Counted from the stretch's first letter, positions 1 through 7,929 are shown. The stretch is DNA of 14,192 nt from Deltaproteobacteria bacterium (GCA_019309945.1 JAFDFH010000022.1:1-14192), one strand, 5' to 3'. Program-made: numbers and translations. Notes: generated by a model not told the origin, from the letters alone.

Positions 1-185
1 AAGATCTTTTTTCGGAATAACCTATCATTTTTCCCCCTTGTCCTTTTCTTGCAAAAACTACAATTTTATTTGAGAGGGTTTGTTCCAATTTCCAAAAATA
101 CTTTGAAACTATCCAGCGAGCACATACCGTATTGCTGAGAGGGTAAATTAGATCAAGGGACGGTCAGGAAAGCCCAAAATGTTTA

Positions 186-416
186 AATCAAGTTTCGCAC
201 CCACTCTTTAGTCAAGGGTTTAAATTATGTTAGTGTTGACAGAAAAGTAAATTGGTTAAAAGAAAATAGCATGCGGTCGTCGGGAGTCCGAATAAATTGA
301 TGATTTCGTAATATATTCAGACTTCAGACTTCTCTAAGCTCGCGTTTCCATACCCAAAAGCGCTATAGAGCGCTATGGGGCTTAGGTTAGGGTAATTTCA
401 GGTGCGAAACTTGATT
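186..416. repeat. MITE-like element with perfect 16-bp terminal inverted repeats
   Basis: AATCAAGTTTCGCACC at 186-201 and GGTGCGAAACTTGATT at 401-416 are exact reverse complements. They enclose 199 bases with no open frame of useful length. Inverted termini around a short non-coding core are the pattern of a miniature inverted-repeat element mobilised by a transposase supplied elsewhere. I see no clear target-site duplication: the left flank ends GTTTA and the right flank starts CCTTTA. An alternative is a long-range hairpin with another function. The parent insertion-sequence family is not identifiable here. Confidence 0.55.
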
Positions 417-530
417 CCTTTATATATAGAAAGAATCGTGCCAAAAAGATATTGAAGTAAATTTGCTATTTATTTCAAATAGATACGGCAGTTAGGTGCG
501 CGAAAAGATCTTTTAAAAGGGTGCAAAAAG

Positions 531-577
531 TGTAACATGTTACAAGAATCACTGTTACATGTTGTGTAACAGTTACA
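531..577. promoter_or_regulatory. Cluster of TGTAACA palindromes
   Basis: Three interlocking inverted repeats share one half-site. TGTAACATGTTACA (531-544) is a perfect 14-bp palindrome. ACTGTTAC (551-558) pairs with GTAACAGT (566-573) across seven bases. TGTAACAGTTACA (565-577) is a perfect odd palindrome. This many copies of one half-site in 47 bases suggests a multi-site operator for a dimeric repressor or activator. The cluster also lies about 30 bases past the stop codon of the regulator gene, so the middle repeat could be a weak terminator for the minus-strand operon, although no strong T-run follows it. The binding protein is unknown. Confidence 0.45.
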
Positions 578-603
578 GTTCAAAAGAGGAAGGCAAACCA
601 TTT

Positions 604-2325
604 TTAGGGCTCATTATTTCGCTTTTGCTTGATTTTTCGGTAGATCGTCTGGCGACTTATGCCCAACCGGCGGGCAGCTTCGGACTTATTCCAGCCGGTT
701 TCTTTCAAAGTCTTAAGAATATCCTGATGGTTGGAGACCAAACTTCCTGCGCGCGCAGGTTTGTTTAGGTTGAGCGCACTTATGATTTCCGACGGCAGAT
801 GATCGACGGTGATGAGTCGGCCGCGACAGAGAATAAATGCATGTTCAATTGCGTGTTTTAGCTCCCTCACATTGCCCGGCCAGGGATATTGCATAAACAG
901 CTCCACGGCCTCATCAGAGACTCCATCAATCGGCTTCCCAAAATGTCTACTGAAAGATTGGCAAAAGTGATCAATAAGTAACGGGATGTCATCGCGCCTT
1001 TCCCGAAGGGGTGGCAGGGCAATTTCCAGAACTTTTAATCGGTAATAGAGGTCTTCCCGGAATTCACCCTTCTTGAAATTTTCTACAAGATCTACATTCG
1101 TCGAGGCCAGAACTCGAATATCTACCTTAATTGGAGAAGAATCTCCGACCCGTTCAAATATCTTTTCCTCTAATACTCTCAGAAGCTTTGCCTGGGTGTT
1201 CAGGGACACGTCACCGATTTCATCTAAAAATATAGTGCCGCTGCCTGCCAGTTGAAACCGGCCTGTTCGGTTTTTTACAGCACCGGTAAAGGCGCCGCGT
1301 ACATGTCCGAAAAGCTCGCTTTCCAGTAGATTTTCGGTTAGGGCCGCACAGTTCACTTTAACCAGGGGCTTAGACGAACGGCAACCGCTGTAATGAAGGG
1401 CCTCAGCGACAAGTTCTTTTCCGGTGCCGCTTTCACCAGTGATCAACACGGTTGTTTCAACGTCCGCCAGATCTTCCAGGAGTCTGTAGATATCCTGCAT
1501 CTTCTTGCTCTTGCCGACAAGCTTGTAAAACTGCCTTCGCTCTTTTAGTTCTCGCTCCAACTCGGCCAATCTTGTCGTATCCTTGAGTACCAGAACAGCT
1601 CCTAAGAACCTGTCGTCCTGGTCTTGAAGTTTTGTACCGGTTAGTACCACAACTTGCCCGGGCCGATGTTTATGCCCGCATTCAATGTGATGATATCCGA
1701 TCACTTCGTCCGTTTCCAGGATTTGTTTTAAAGCTTTTTGACAGGATTTGTTGCACAGATGGAAAGCATCCTTGAATAGCTTGCCAACGATTTCTGCGGG
1801 GTTCGCCCCACAGACACTCCTCGTCGCCTCATTCGCTTCGGTTACACGCATGTCCCGGTCGACCGTAACAATGGCATCCGTTACGCTTCTGAATATGGCT
1901 TCCAGATGACGACGGTAACTTTCCTGTTTAGTTTCCGCAAGAGCCTTCTGATCTAAAGCGCTCTTGTGATTAAGCGCCAGTGCAGCCGTGCGTAGAAGCG
2001 TATCTCTTCTGATCGGTTTAGCCAAATAATCAAAGGCGCCCAGCCGGAGCGCTTCTGATGCCGTCTCTATATTTGGATAGCCGGTAATCATTACGATGGG
2101 ACACGTCAGCCCCCTGTTTTTGGCAGCCCTGAGAATATCGATTCCCGTATGGTCTCCAAGAACGATGTCAGCGAATATTAAATCAAGGTCTCCCTTTGAA
2201 ATAACCTCCAGTGCAGAGGTGTAGTCTTTTACCGTCAGGACTTCATGGCCTTCTTTGGATAAGAATCCCTTCATGGTAAGGCGGAGGATCTCTTCATCGT
2301 CAATAACAAGGATCTTGGCTCCCAT
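604..2325 (-). CDS. Sigma-54-dependent response regulator (REC-PAS-AAA+-Fis HTH)
   Basis: NtrC-type two-component activator of 573 residues. Residues 1-120 form a receiver domain with acidic D9/D10, phospho-acceptor D53, T81 and K103. Residues 137-262 look like a PAS domain with C172, C191, C195 and C216, which could bind a metal or sense redox state (inference). The AAA+ ATPase has Walker A GESGTGKE at 297-304, the sigma-54 contact motif GAFTGA at 344-349 and Walker B ending LDE at 367-369. A Fis-type helix-turn-helix lies near the C-terminus (ISRQTIYRKI). I chose the ATG at 2323-2325 because GGAG sits seven bases upstream and the receiver begins there. The longer frame to 2388 adds 21 residues encoded by a repeat. 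It is last in the minus-strand set and probably controls that set or a neighbour. No sensor kinase gene is in the window. Confidence 0.93.
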   Translation of the reverse strand: MGAKILVIDDEEILRLTMKGFLSKEGHEVLTVKDYTSALEVISKGDLDLIFADIVLGDHTGIDILRAAKNRGLTCPIVMITGYPNIETASEALRLGAFDYLAKPIRRDTLLRTAALALNHKSALDQKALAETKQESYRRHLEAIFRSVTDAIVTVDRDMRVTEANEATRSVCGANPAEIVGKLFKDAFHLCNKSCQKALKQILETDEVIGYHHIECGHKHRPGQVVVLTGTKLQDQDDRFLGAVLVLKDTTRLAELERELKERRQFYKLVGKSKKMQDIYRLLEDLADVETTVLITGESGTGKELVAEALHYSGCRSSKPLVKVNCAALTENLLESELFGHVRGAFTGAVKNRTGRFQLAGSGTIFLDEIGDVSLNTQAKLLRVLEEKIFERVGDSSPIKVDIRVLASTNVDLVENFKKGEFREDLYYRLKVLEIALPPLRERRDDIPLLIDHFCQSFSRHFGKPIDGVSDEAVELFMQYPWPGNVRELKHAIEHAFILCRGRLITVDHLPSEIISALNLNKPARAGSLVSNHQDILKTLKETGWNKSEAARRLGISRQTIYRKIKQKRNNEP

Positions 2326-2337
2326 CCCTCTTCTCCA

Positions 2338-2428
2338 TGAGACCTTTGCAAAACGCCCCTTTTGGCCCAATTTCGGTGTCAGGCTCAAATTTTAATCCTC
2401 AAAATACTCAATGTATTCCTGTGGTTAA
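2338..2428. repeat. Partial copy of the TGAGACC inverted-repeat element
   Basis: These 91 bases match 7930-8020 at 84 of 91 positions by hand count, with no gaps. They begin with the same terminus, TGAGACCTTTGCAAAAC, and the match stops after GGTTAA. The right half of the element, including the inverted terminus ending GGTCTCA, is missing here, so this is a truncated or one-ended copy. It lies between the response regulator and the 73-residue frame. It supplies a spurious upstream ATG for the regulator and the stop codon of the 73-residue frame. Confidence 0.75.
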
Positions 2429-2646
2429 AATTTTCGCCTTCTTTTGTCGGCGCCCCATTCTATATCGATCAGGGCGATCATGTCGGCGGTAATTTTCCCT
2501 TCGGCAATGATTGCTAGTTCACTGGAATATCGGAGTGAAGAAGTAACGGAGTAATGCTTTTTGTATAACCCCGTTTCTTCAACACGCCAACATCCCGTAA
2601 AATCTTTCCAGTAATCGCCAAGGGTTCCAAATGTGATACGGCACAA
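2425..2646 (-). CDS. Hypothetical 73-residue protein, TTG start, possibly truncated
   Basis: I do not recognise this protein. The frame starts with TTG one base after the stop of the upstream iron-sulfur flavoprotein gene, so it could be translated by coupling, and no in-frame ATG or convincing ribosome site is present. The product is soluble-looking, rich in aromatic and charged residues, and ends WGADKRRRKF. It has no signal peptide or membrane span. Its stop codon lies in the 91-base repeat copy, so the original C-terminus may have been cut off by insertion of that element. The frame has no internal stops and sits snugly in the operon, which favours a real gene or a recently truncated one. 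A chance frame cannot be excluded. Confidence 0.4.
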   Translation of the reverse strand: MCRITFGTLGDYWKDFTGCWRVEETGLYKKHYSVTSSLRYSSELAIIAEGKITADMIALIDIEWGADKRRRKF

Positions 2647-2647
2647 C

Positions 2648-4645
2648 CTACTTGATGTAAAGAAGCGATTCCTTACTCAGATCCGTAACGATCGTCCGGC
2701 CGTCACAGACGGCCCACTGCTTGACCAGGTCATATTCGCCAAATGTAATGGCGTCTGTCATACATACCTCTGCACAGACCGGCAATTCTCCCACAAGGGT
2801 CTTGTCGTAACACAGGTTGCACTTGTGGGATATTCCTGCTTTTAGGTCGAATTGAATGACCTCGTAAGGGCAGGCCTGGACACATGCACAACCGCAACCA
2901 AGACATCGCTTGGCTTCCTCAACTGCCATTTCCTCGCTCAACCCCAGTTGCACTTCATCAAAGGATCTCACCCGGTCTTCGGGTTTCAGGACCGGCATGT
3001 GCGCTCGTTTGGCCGGATGGTATTTCTCCTTTTGAACCTCAGCCGCAACCGCCCACTCTTTGTAACGGCCTTCCTTAAGATCCACTCCTCTGATAAATCG
3101 GTCGATAGATATGGCAGCTTCTTTTCCGCCTGCGATCGCTTCAATGACCGTTCGGGGGCCGGTTACTGCATCCCCACCGGCAAAAATATCCGGATCATCG
3201 CTTTGAAGGGTCAGTGGATCGACGGTCATAGTTCCCCAATCCGTCAACTGGCAGGCACATTCCTCTGTCAGGCAAGCCCAGTCCGTTTCCTGACCTAGTG
3301 CGGTGATGACCGTATCCACATCAATAATGAACTCTGAGCCGGGAACAGGTTCGGGGGCTTTTCGCCCACTTTCATCCGGCTCACCCAATTGCATCTTGAC
3401 ACATTCGATTCGGTTCACCCGCCCATTTTCCCCAATGAATCGGACCGGCTGGGTCAGGGTGTGGATGGGGATGCCTTCATCTTGACATTCTTGAATTTCA
3501 TCCGCATTTGCCGGCATTTCATCCGTGCTGCGTCGATATATAACACAAGCATCTTCACCCCCCAGCCGACGTGCCGACCGGGCCGCGTCCAAAGCCGCAT
3601 TACCACCACCGATCACAGCCACACGTTTTCCCAATTCAACCGACTCGCCAAGATTGATTTTGTCAAGGAAATCAATTCCGGAATATACGCCTTCCAAATC
3701 CTCACCTTCAATACCCAGACTTTTGCATTCCTGGGCACCGATTCCAATGAAAAAGGCTTTAAAACCTTCCTGCCTCAGTTGTTCCACGGTTATATCTTTA
3801 CCGAGTTCCGTACCTGTTTTTATGGTAACCCCCATATCGCGAATTACCTGAATTTCCGCTTCAATGAGGTTCTGGGGTAGCCGGTAAGAGGGTATACCGT
3901 TGGTAAGCATTCCCCCTGACACAGGTGCTTTTTCAATAATGGTCACGGTGTAACCTTCTCTGGCAAGAAAATACGCACAGCTCAAACCGGCCGGACCCGA
4001 GCCGATGACTGCAACTTTATCGTTTTTCTTATCCTTAATTTCCGGCACATAGCGTGTATCGTCATTTAAATCCAAATCCGCCACAAATCGCTTGATCGCA
4101 TTAATGGCAACCGGTTCATCAATTTCCCCCCGATTGCACTTTGCTTCGCAGGGATGATCGCAGACTCTGCCGCAAATTGCGGGCAGGGGATTATCCTCTT
4201 TCATCACCTTCAGCGCTTCCTGAAATTTCCCTTTGGCAACCAGACCCACATATCCCTGAACATTCATATGGGCCGGGCAAGCTTCTTTGCAGGGAGACGT
4301 TAACTGTTTATCAACGGTCAAGGCACCTTCGAACGCGTTGCAGCCATTGCAGGTTTCTCTATCTATATGAACAATCCCTGTTTCCGGATCTTTGCTGATC
4401 GCCCCCTCCGGACATGCGTCTGCACAATTCGGTTCTTCGCAATGTTGACATGGAACAACCCATGTGTCGAAAGCCAGATTCGGATACGTTCCCTGGCTAC
4501 AGCTTTCCACTCTCAGGTAATACGGTATTTCATTCGGCATTGCCGTGGCATGATCAACGATCTCATGATAGTTTCGGCATGCAACAATGCAGGTGCGGCA
4601 TCCGATGCACAGGCTTAAATCTATCATCAAACTTAATTGTTTCAT
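2648..4645 (-). CDS. Iron-sulfur/FAD oxidoreductase: DmsB-like module split by a GltD/NfnB-like flavoprotein
   Basis: Predicted electron-transfer subunit of 665 residues for the molybdoenzyme encoded just upstream. Residues 1-105 resemble the start of a DmsB/PhsB four-cluster ferredoxin: C13, C16, C19, C23, then C66, C69, C74, C78, then C99 and C102. Residues ~110-575 resemble the small subunit of glutamate synthase or NfnB: N-terminal cysteines C119/C123 and C158/C162/C166/C170, an FAD motif VAVIGSGPAG (211-220) and an NAD(P)H motif VAVIGGGNAA (342-351). The ferredoxin pattern then resumes at C581, C584, C588, C592 and C609, C612, C624, C628. No signal peptide, so cytoplasmic. The start at 4645 has GGAGG five bases upstream, and only 11 bases separate it from the molybdoenzyme stop. 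Likely role: passing electrons between NAD(P)H or ferredoxin and the molybdoenzyme. Direction and partner are inference. Confidence 0.9.
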   Translation of the reverse strand: MKQLSLMIDLSLCIGCRTCIVACRNYHEIVDHATAMPNEIPYYLRVESCSQGTYPNLAFDTWVVPCQHCEEPNCADACPEGAISKDPETGIVHIDRETCNGCNAFEGALTVDKQLTSPCKEACPAHMNVQGYVGLVAKGKFQEALKVMKEDNPLPAICGRVCDHPCEAKCNRGEIDEPVAINAIKRFVADLDLNDDTRYVPEIKDKKNDKVAVIGSGPAGLSCAYFLAREGYTVTIIEKAPVSGGMLTNGIPSYRLPQNLIEAEIQVIRDMGVTIKTGTELGKDITVEQLRQEGFKAFFIGIGAQECKSLGIEGEDLEGVYSGIDFLDKINLGESVELGKRVAVIGGGNAALDAARSARRLGGEDACVIYRRSTDEMPANADEIQECQDEGIPIHTLTQPVRFIGENGRVNRIECVKMQLGEPDESGRKAPEPVPGSEFIIDVDTVITALGQETDWACLTEECACQLTDWGTMTVDPLTLQSDDPDIFAGGDAVTGPRTVIEAIAGGKEAAISIDRFIRGVDLKEGRYKEWAVAAEVQKEKYHPAKRAHMPVLKPEDRVRSFDEVQLGLSEEMAVEEAKRCLGCGCACVQACPYEVIQFDLKAGISHKCNLCYDKTLVGELPVCAEVCMTDAITFGEYDLVKQWAVCDGRTIVTDLSKESLLYIK

Positions 4646-4656
4646 GATTTCCTCCT

Positions 4657-6798
4657 TTATTTCATAATGCGAACGCGTGTGGAAACATGTGATTCACCCC
4701 CGATGAGATCCTGCCAATCCAACGTGGAACCTGCGTCGGGAATTAAATAATTGTTACTCACGCCCTGCCCTGTTGTCGCAACCCTGCCGACCGTGGATCC
4801 AAAGCCATGTCCCAATCCCACACAGTCGGGTCGAATCCCTTCGGAAAGAGTGACCATAACCTGAACACTTCCACAAGGGGATTCTACCGTCACAGTGTCT
4901 CCTTGAGATATGCCTAAATCGGTGGCCGTCGCAGGATTCACCATAAGTGGATTTTCATAAAACCCCGACACTTTGTCTCGAAGTTGGGGGTTGTTATGGG
5001 TCCATTGGCCGGATCCCGAGTGATAAATTGTTCGATAGGAAATAAGAATAAATGGATATTGATCAACATTCACCCGATATTCAGGGGCAAGTTCCACCCT
5101 GGGAAATGCTTGGTTCCATGGGGATTCTTCGAGGTCTTCCCAGTAGAGATGGACTTTTTGGCTGGGTGTTCCGAAGCCGCCGGCTTTTTCGTATTTTCGA
5201 AAGCCCATCGTACCAGGTGACCATAACCCCCCAATTTCTTGTAGTTTTTTTACTGACAGCCCCAATCCTGCAAGTTGTATGTCATAGTATGCCAGATCGT
5301 CTTCGAATTGAAAGTACTCTGGTACCAGACGCTTGCCAAGTTCGATAAAAATCTCATTGGAATGTCGGCATTCTCCCGGAGGCTCAACGACCGGCTGGCG
5401 CAACACCACACCATGGCCGAAGTTATACCACCAGGGCATGTAGAGAAGCTCCCACCGTTCAAAATAGGACTTGTCCGGCAATACCAAATCTGCAAATTTA
5501 GCAGTTTCGGACATCATAATTTCGAAGCTGACAAGCAGTTCAAGGTTGTATTCACCGCTTTCATCTTTTTCGCAGACCGCTTCCTGCCAGGATACTTGCC
5601 CCATTTCCGTCAAGGCGGGATTTGATTCTGCGGTAATGAGAACTTTCAGACCGCCGTTCTTAATCGCTTGGGCTTCGTACCATGTCGGCTCCATAATAAA
5701 AGAATACTTTTCAAATTTGTCTTTGTCCGGACCGGTGCGATGCCATCCCAGTTCATGCAAATCAGGTCCGGCCGGCTCAGGTTCCACCGGTGATAGGGAA
5801 ACCAGATCCGGAAGGGGTTGGCCGCCCGGGTTATCTATATTTCCGGTAATCGCTAAAAAAAGGCACCACGCATGGGAGAAATCCAAGGCATTGCCGAGCA
5901 TCACGCCTTTAAAGCTGTCGACACCTGCGGAAGGGGCCTTGGCGCATTCCTCAGCAAATTGCTTAATTGTTTCAACAGGGACATCACAGATCGCGCTCAT
6001 TTTTTCAGGCGTCTTGTCTGCAACATATTCTCTCAATTTTTCAAAGTCTCCCTCACGGATCCAATTTTCCGCAAAATCTTTGTCATAAAGGTCCTTGGCG
6101 ATAATGTGTTGTATCATACCCACAAAAAAAGCCGTGTCACCGCTTGGTTTAATCGGTATCCATTGATCTGCTTTGGCGGCCTCCGGTGTAAAAATCGGGT
6201 CAATGACAACAAGTTTGGCACCGCGGGCTTTTGCGTCGAGGATATCCTTCGGAACCGCGGCATCCTCCAGTCCACCAAAGGCATGGCGACCGGCCAATAT
6301 CATGATCCCTCCTTTTGGTACCGTGAACCACGCGGGGGGGATATGATGGCATGGAACACCTCCCATTGTTTTGATAAACGCCAAAATTTTGGCGGAATCA
6401 CAGTGAGGAAGGGCTGTATTTATAAATCCCCCGTAAGCATTTAAAAAACGCCATTTCAGATCTGTTATACTGTGAGGAAAAAAATTTGCGGTGAGCTTGT
6501 GGGCATCTCCGCGATCCTTCAGATCTTTAAGTTTTTGGAAAATAATGTCTATCGCCTCATCCCACGATATTCGTTCGAACTTCCCTTCACCGCGTTCGCC
6601 CAACCGTTTCATCGGATAGGTGAGGCGGTCCGAAGAATATTCCGAAGATACGCCTGCCATCCCTTTGACGCATGCCTTGCCGCGAGCTTTTGGGTTTCCC
6701 CTGATTTCCTTTAACTTCCCATCCTCAACACGTGCTATAATGGAACACTCAGCCTTGCACTGATAGCACACTGTTGGAATCCATTCTGACTTCTTCAT
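4657..6798 (-). CDS. Molybdopterin (Mo/W) oxidoreductase catalytic subunit, DMSO reductase family
   Basis: A 713-residue member of the DMSO reductase superfamily that binds a bis-pterin guanine dinucleotide cofactor. The N-terminal [4Fe-4S] motif is C11, C14, C18 and C43, followed by K45. The likely metal ligand is C133 in LPHCDSAKIL. The C-terminal cofactor-binding domain is present (ISYRTIYHSGSGQWTHNNPQ, then GDTVTV). There is no twin-arginine signal, so the enzyme is cytoplasmic, unlike most PsrA/PhsA/TtrA relatives. Asp rather than His follows the ligand cysteine, which argues against a standard formate dehydrogenase. Acetylene hydratase is unlikely because its Asp after the second cluster cysteine is Lys here. 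I chose the ATG at 6798 because AAAGGAGG precedes it by eight bases; the frame is open 20 codons further upstream without comparable support. Substrate unknown; sulfur compounds or another small oxyanion are possible given the channel gene. Confidence 0.9.
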   Translation of the reverse strand: MKKSEWIPTVCYQCKAECSIIARVEDGKLKEIRGNPKARGKACVKGMAGVSSEYSSDRLTYPMKRLGERGEGKFERISWDEAIDIIFQKLKDLKDRGDAHKLTANFFPHSITDLKWRFLNAYGGFINTALPHCDSAKILAFIKTMGGVPCHHIPPAWFTVPKGGIMILAGRHAFGGLEDAAVPKDILDAKARGAKLVVIDPIFTPEAAKADQWIPIKPSGDTAFFVGMIQHIIAKDLYDKDFAENWIREGDFEKLREYVADKTPEKMSAICDVPVETIKQFAEECAKAPSAGVDSFKGVMLGNALDFSHAWCLFLAITGNIDNPGGQPLPDLVSLSPVEPEPAGPDLHELGWHRTGPDKDKFEKYSFIMEPTWYEAQAIKNGGLKVLITAESNPALTEMGQVSWQEAVCEKDESGEYNLELLVSFEIMMSETAKFADLVLPDKSYFERWELLYMPWWYNFGHGVVLRQPVVEPPGECRHSNEIFIELGKRLVPEYFQFEDDLAYYDIQLAGLGLSVKKLQEIGGLWSPGTMGFRKYEKAGGFGTPSQKVHLYWEDLEESPWNQAFPRVELAPEYRVNVDQYPFILISYRTIYHSGSGQWTHNNPQLRDKVSGFYENPLMVNPATATDLGISQGDTVTVESPCGSVQVMVTLSEGIRPDCVGLGHGFGSTVGRVATTGQGVSNNYLIPDAGSTLDWQDLIGGESHVSTRVRIMK

Positions 6799-6876
6799 GT
6801 CTTTTGCCTCCTTTCCCCTGTTTTCAACCCGACGCTCCGGGACCTCGCCAATTGACACCCGGCCGCACTCAGGTAC

Positions 6877-7011
6877 TTATTTTTCCTCTTCCCTTTCCTC
6901 ATGAGGATAATTGGGATACTTGCCGTGGAATGCCTTGACCGCCAGGTAAGTGAGCGCGACGAATCCGGCAAAAATCATCCAAACGACGTGGTTGAATGGT
7001 GAGTAATCCAT
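6877..7011 (-). CDS. Small single-span membrane protein (44 residues)
   Basis: This short gene sits between the channel gene (13 bases upstream) and the molybdoenzyme gene. It opens with ATG at 7009-7011, preceded by an AAGGGGGC ribosome site eight bases away, and ends with TAA. The product starts MDYSPFNHVVWMIF, has one hydrophobic helix at about residues 8-26 (VVWMIFAGFVALTYLAVKA), then a short polar tail ending EEREEEK. It has no cysteine or heme motif. A well-placed ribosome site, a clear membrane helix and tight spacing on both sides support a real gene. It may anchor the soluble redox enzyme or bind the channel, but this is inference. I do not recognise a named family. Confidence 0.7.
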   Translation of the reverse strand: MDYSPFNHVVWMIFAGFVALTYLAVKAFHGKYPNYPHEEREEEK

Positions 7012-7024
7012 AAAGATAGCCCCC

Positions 7025-7906
7025 TTAAAGCTTGAGCATGTGGTTTGTTTTGTTCTTATACAGTTCCGCTACCCTCTTTGGATGGGACACGAGCTGAAAT
7101 ACGATCCCAACGAATAGGATGCCTCCGACAATGTTCCCTAAAACCGTGTATAACTGGTTGTGGCCCCAACCGTACTTGCCGAATCCCCAGTGGAGAAAGA
7201 TCGGGGTTATGTCGGCCATGTTCGCCACAGCCTCCAGATAAAAGCCTTGCTGGAACAGAGGCAGGGCTAAAAATCCGATGTTGGCAATACAGTGCTCAGT
7301 CATCCCGGCCACGAATGCAAGAGGTCCGTAAGCCGCCATGGCTATCTTGGCAATGTCGCCATCGGCTTTGACATAGAGGATGGCAGCGGTCTGAAGCATC
7401 CAGGTACAGACAATGCCCATAACAAAAATCTGGGTTGCGGTCTGACCCAACTTTGATACACCGATAGCATGTGCCCTCAGAAGCCAGGGCATGTAAGCAA
7501 AGCTGCCGGATTTGCTGATCAGCCACATGAAAAACATGCTACCCAAAAAGTTACCCACGTACCCCAGCGTGACACCCCAGACGAACCACCCCCAATTAAT
7601 GCGGCGGTGGAAAATACCGATTATTCCAATATATATGTCGGCCGTAACAAGGGACATGCCGCTAACCATGATGATCACCAGAGAGAACATGAACACAAGG
7701 CCCATGAGCAGGTTGGCCAGCCCCGGTGCAAGCTTTTCCGGCACGCCGGCGCTTACAGCCAGAGCAAGGGTTGCCCCGAAGACGACCATGGCTCCTCCGG
7801 CGAATCCGGAAATGAGATAGGACATCGGTCGGTGACGGATCATGTCCCATTTATAGGTGCAGATATCAGCGACTCTTACGACAAGCTCGTCGACGTTAGC
7901 TGGCAT
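7025..7906 (-). CDS. Formate/nitrite transporter (FNT) family channel
   Basis: Integral membrane protein of 293 residues with about six hydrophobic helices, the usual FNT size. FNT proteins are pentameric channels for small monovalent anions such as formate, nitrite, hydrosulfide or lactate. Two family marks are visible: the central histidine H205 in GMTEHCIANIGF (compare GFEHSVANM in FocA) and the conserved lysine at K152 in GVSKLGQT. It is the first gene of the minus-strand set, so it probably brings in the substrate or releases the product of the downstream molybdoenzyme. The start at 7906 has AAGG close upstream, a weak ribosome site. An inverted-repeat element begins only 24 bases upstream of the start codon. 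Formate versus other anions cannot be decided from the sequence. Confidence 0.92.
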   Translation of the reverse strand: MPANVDELVVRVADICTYKWDMIRHRPMSYLISGFAGGAMVVFGATLALAVSAGVPEKLAPGLANLLMGLVFMFSLVIIMVSGMSLVTADIYIGIIGIFHRRINWGWFVWGVTLGYVGNFLGSMFFMWLISKSGSFAYMPWLLRAHAIGVSKLGQTATQIFVMGIVCTWMLQTAAILYVKADGDIAKIAMAAYGPLAFVAGMTEHCIANIGFLALPLFQQGFYLEAVANMADITPIFLHWGFGKYGWGHNQLYTVLGNIVGGILFVGIVFQLVSHPKRVAELYKNKTNHMLKL

Positions 7907-7929
7907 AAACCTTGCTCCATTTTATATGT

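Larger units (their letters stand above)
1..603. other. Non-coding region downstream of the response regulator
   Basis: I found no convincing coding frame in these 603 bases on either strand. The region is AT-rich and lies past the end of the minus-strand operon. It contains a 231-bp element with terminal inverted repeats (186-416), a short tandem CAGACTT duplication near 320-335, the 12-bp palindrome AAAAGATCTTTT at 503-514 (its core AAGATCTT recurs at 1-8), and a group of TGTAACA-type palindromes at 531-577. Any gene served by these signals would lie to the left of the window. Confidence 0.6.

Noticed and set aside
2852..3298. 148-residue plus-strand frame opposite the iron-sulfur flavoprotein gene
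   Set aside because: It is the antisense shadow of a strongly supported gene and has no motif or ribosome site of its own.
4657..6798. Formate dehydrogenase, suggested by the adjacent formate/nitrite channel
   Set aside because: The probable metal ligand C133 is followed by Asp, not the His that follows Cys/Sec in formate dehydrogenases. The family was left open.
4657..6798. Acetylene hydratase-like enzyme
   Set aside because: Acetylene hydratase has a catalytic Asp right after the second cluster cysteine; here that residue is Lys15, and an electron-transfer partner is encoded next door.
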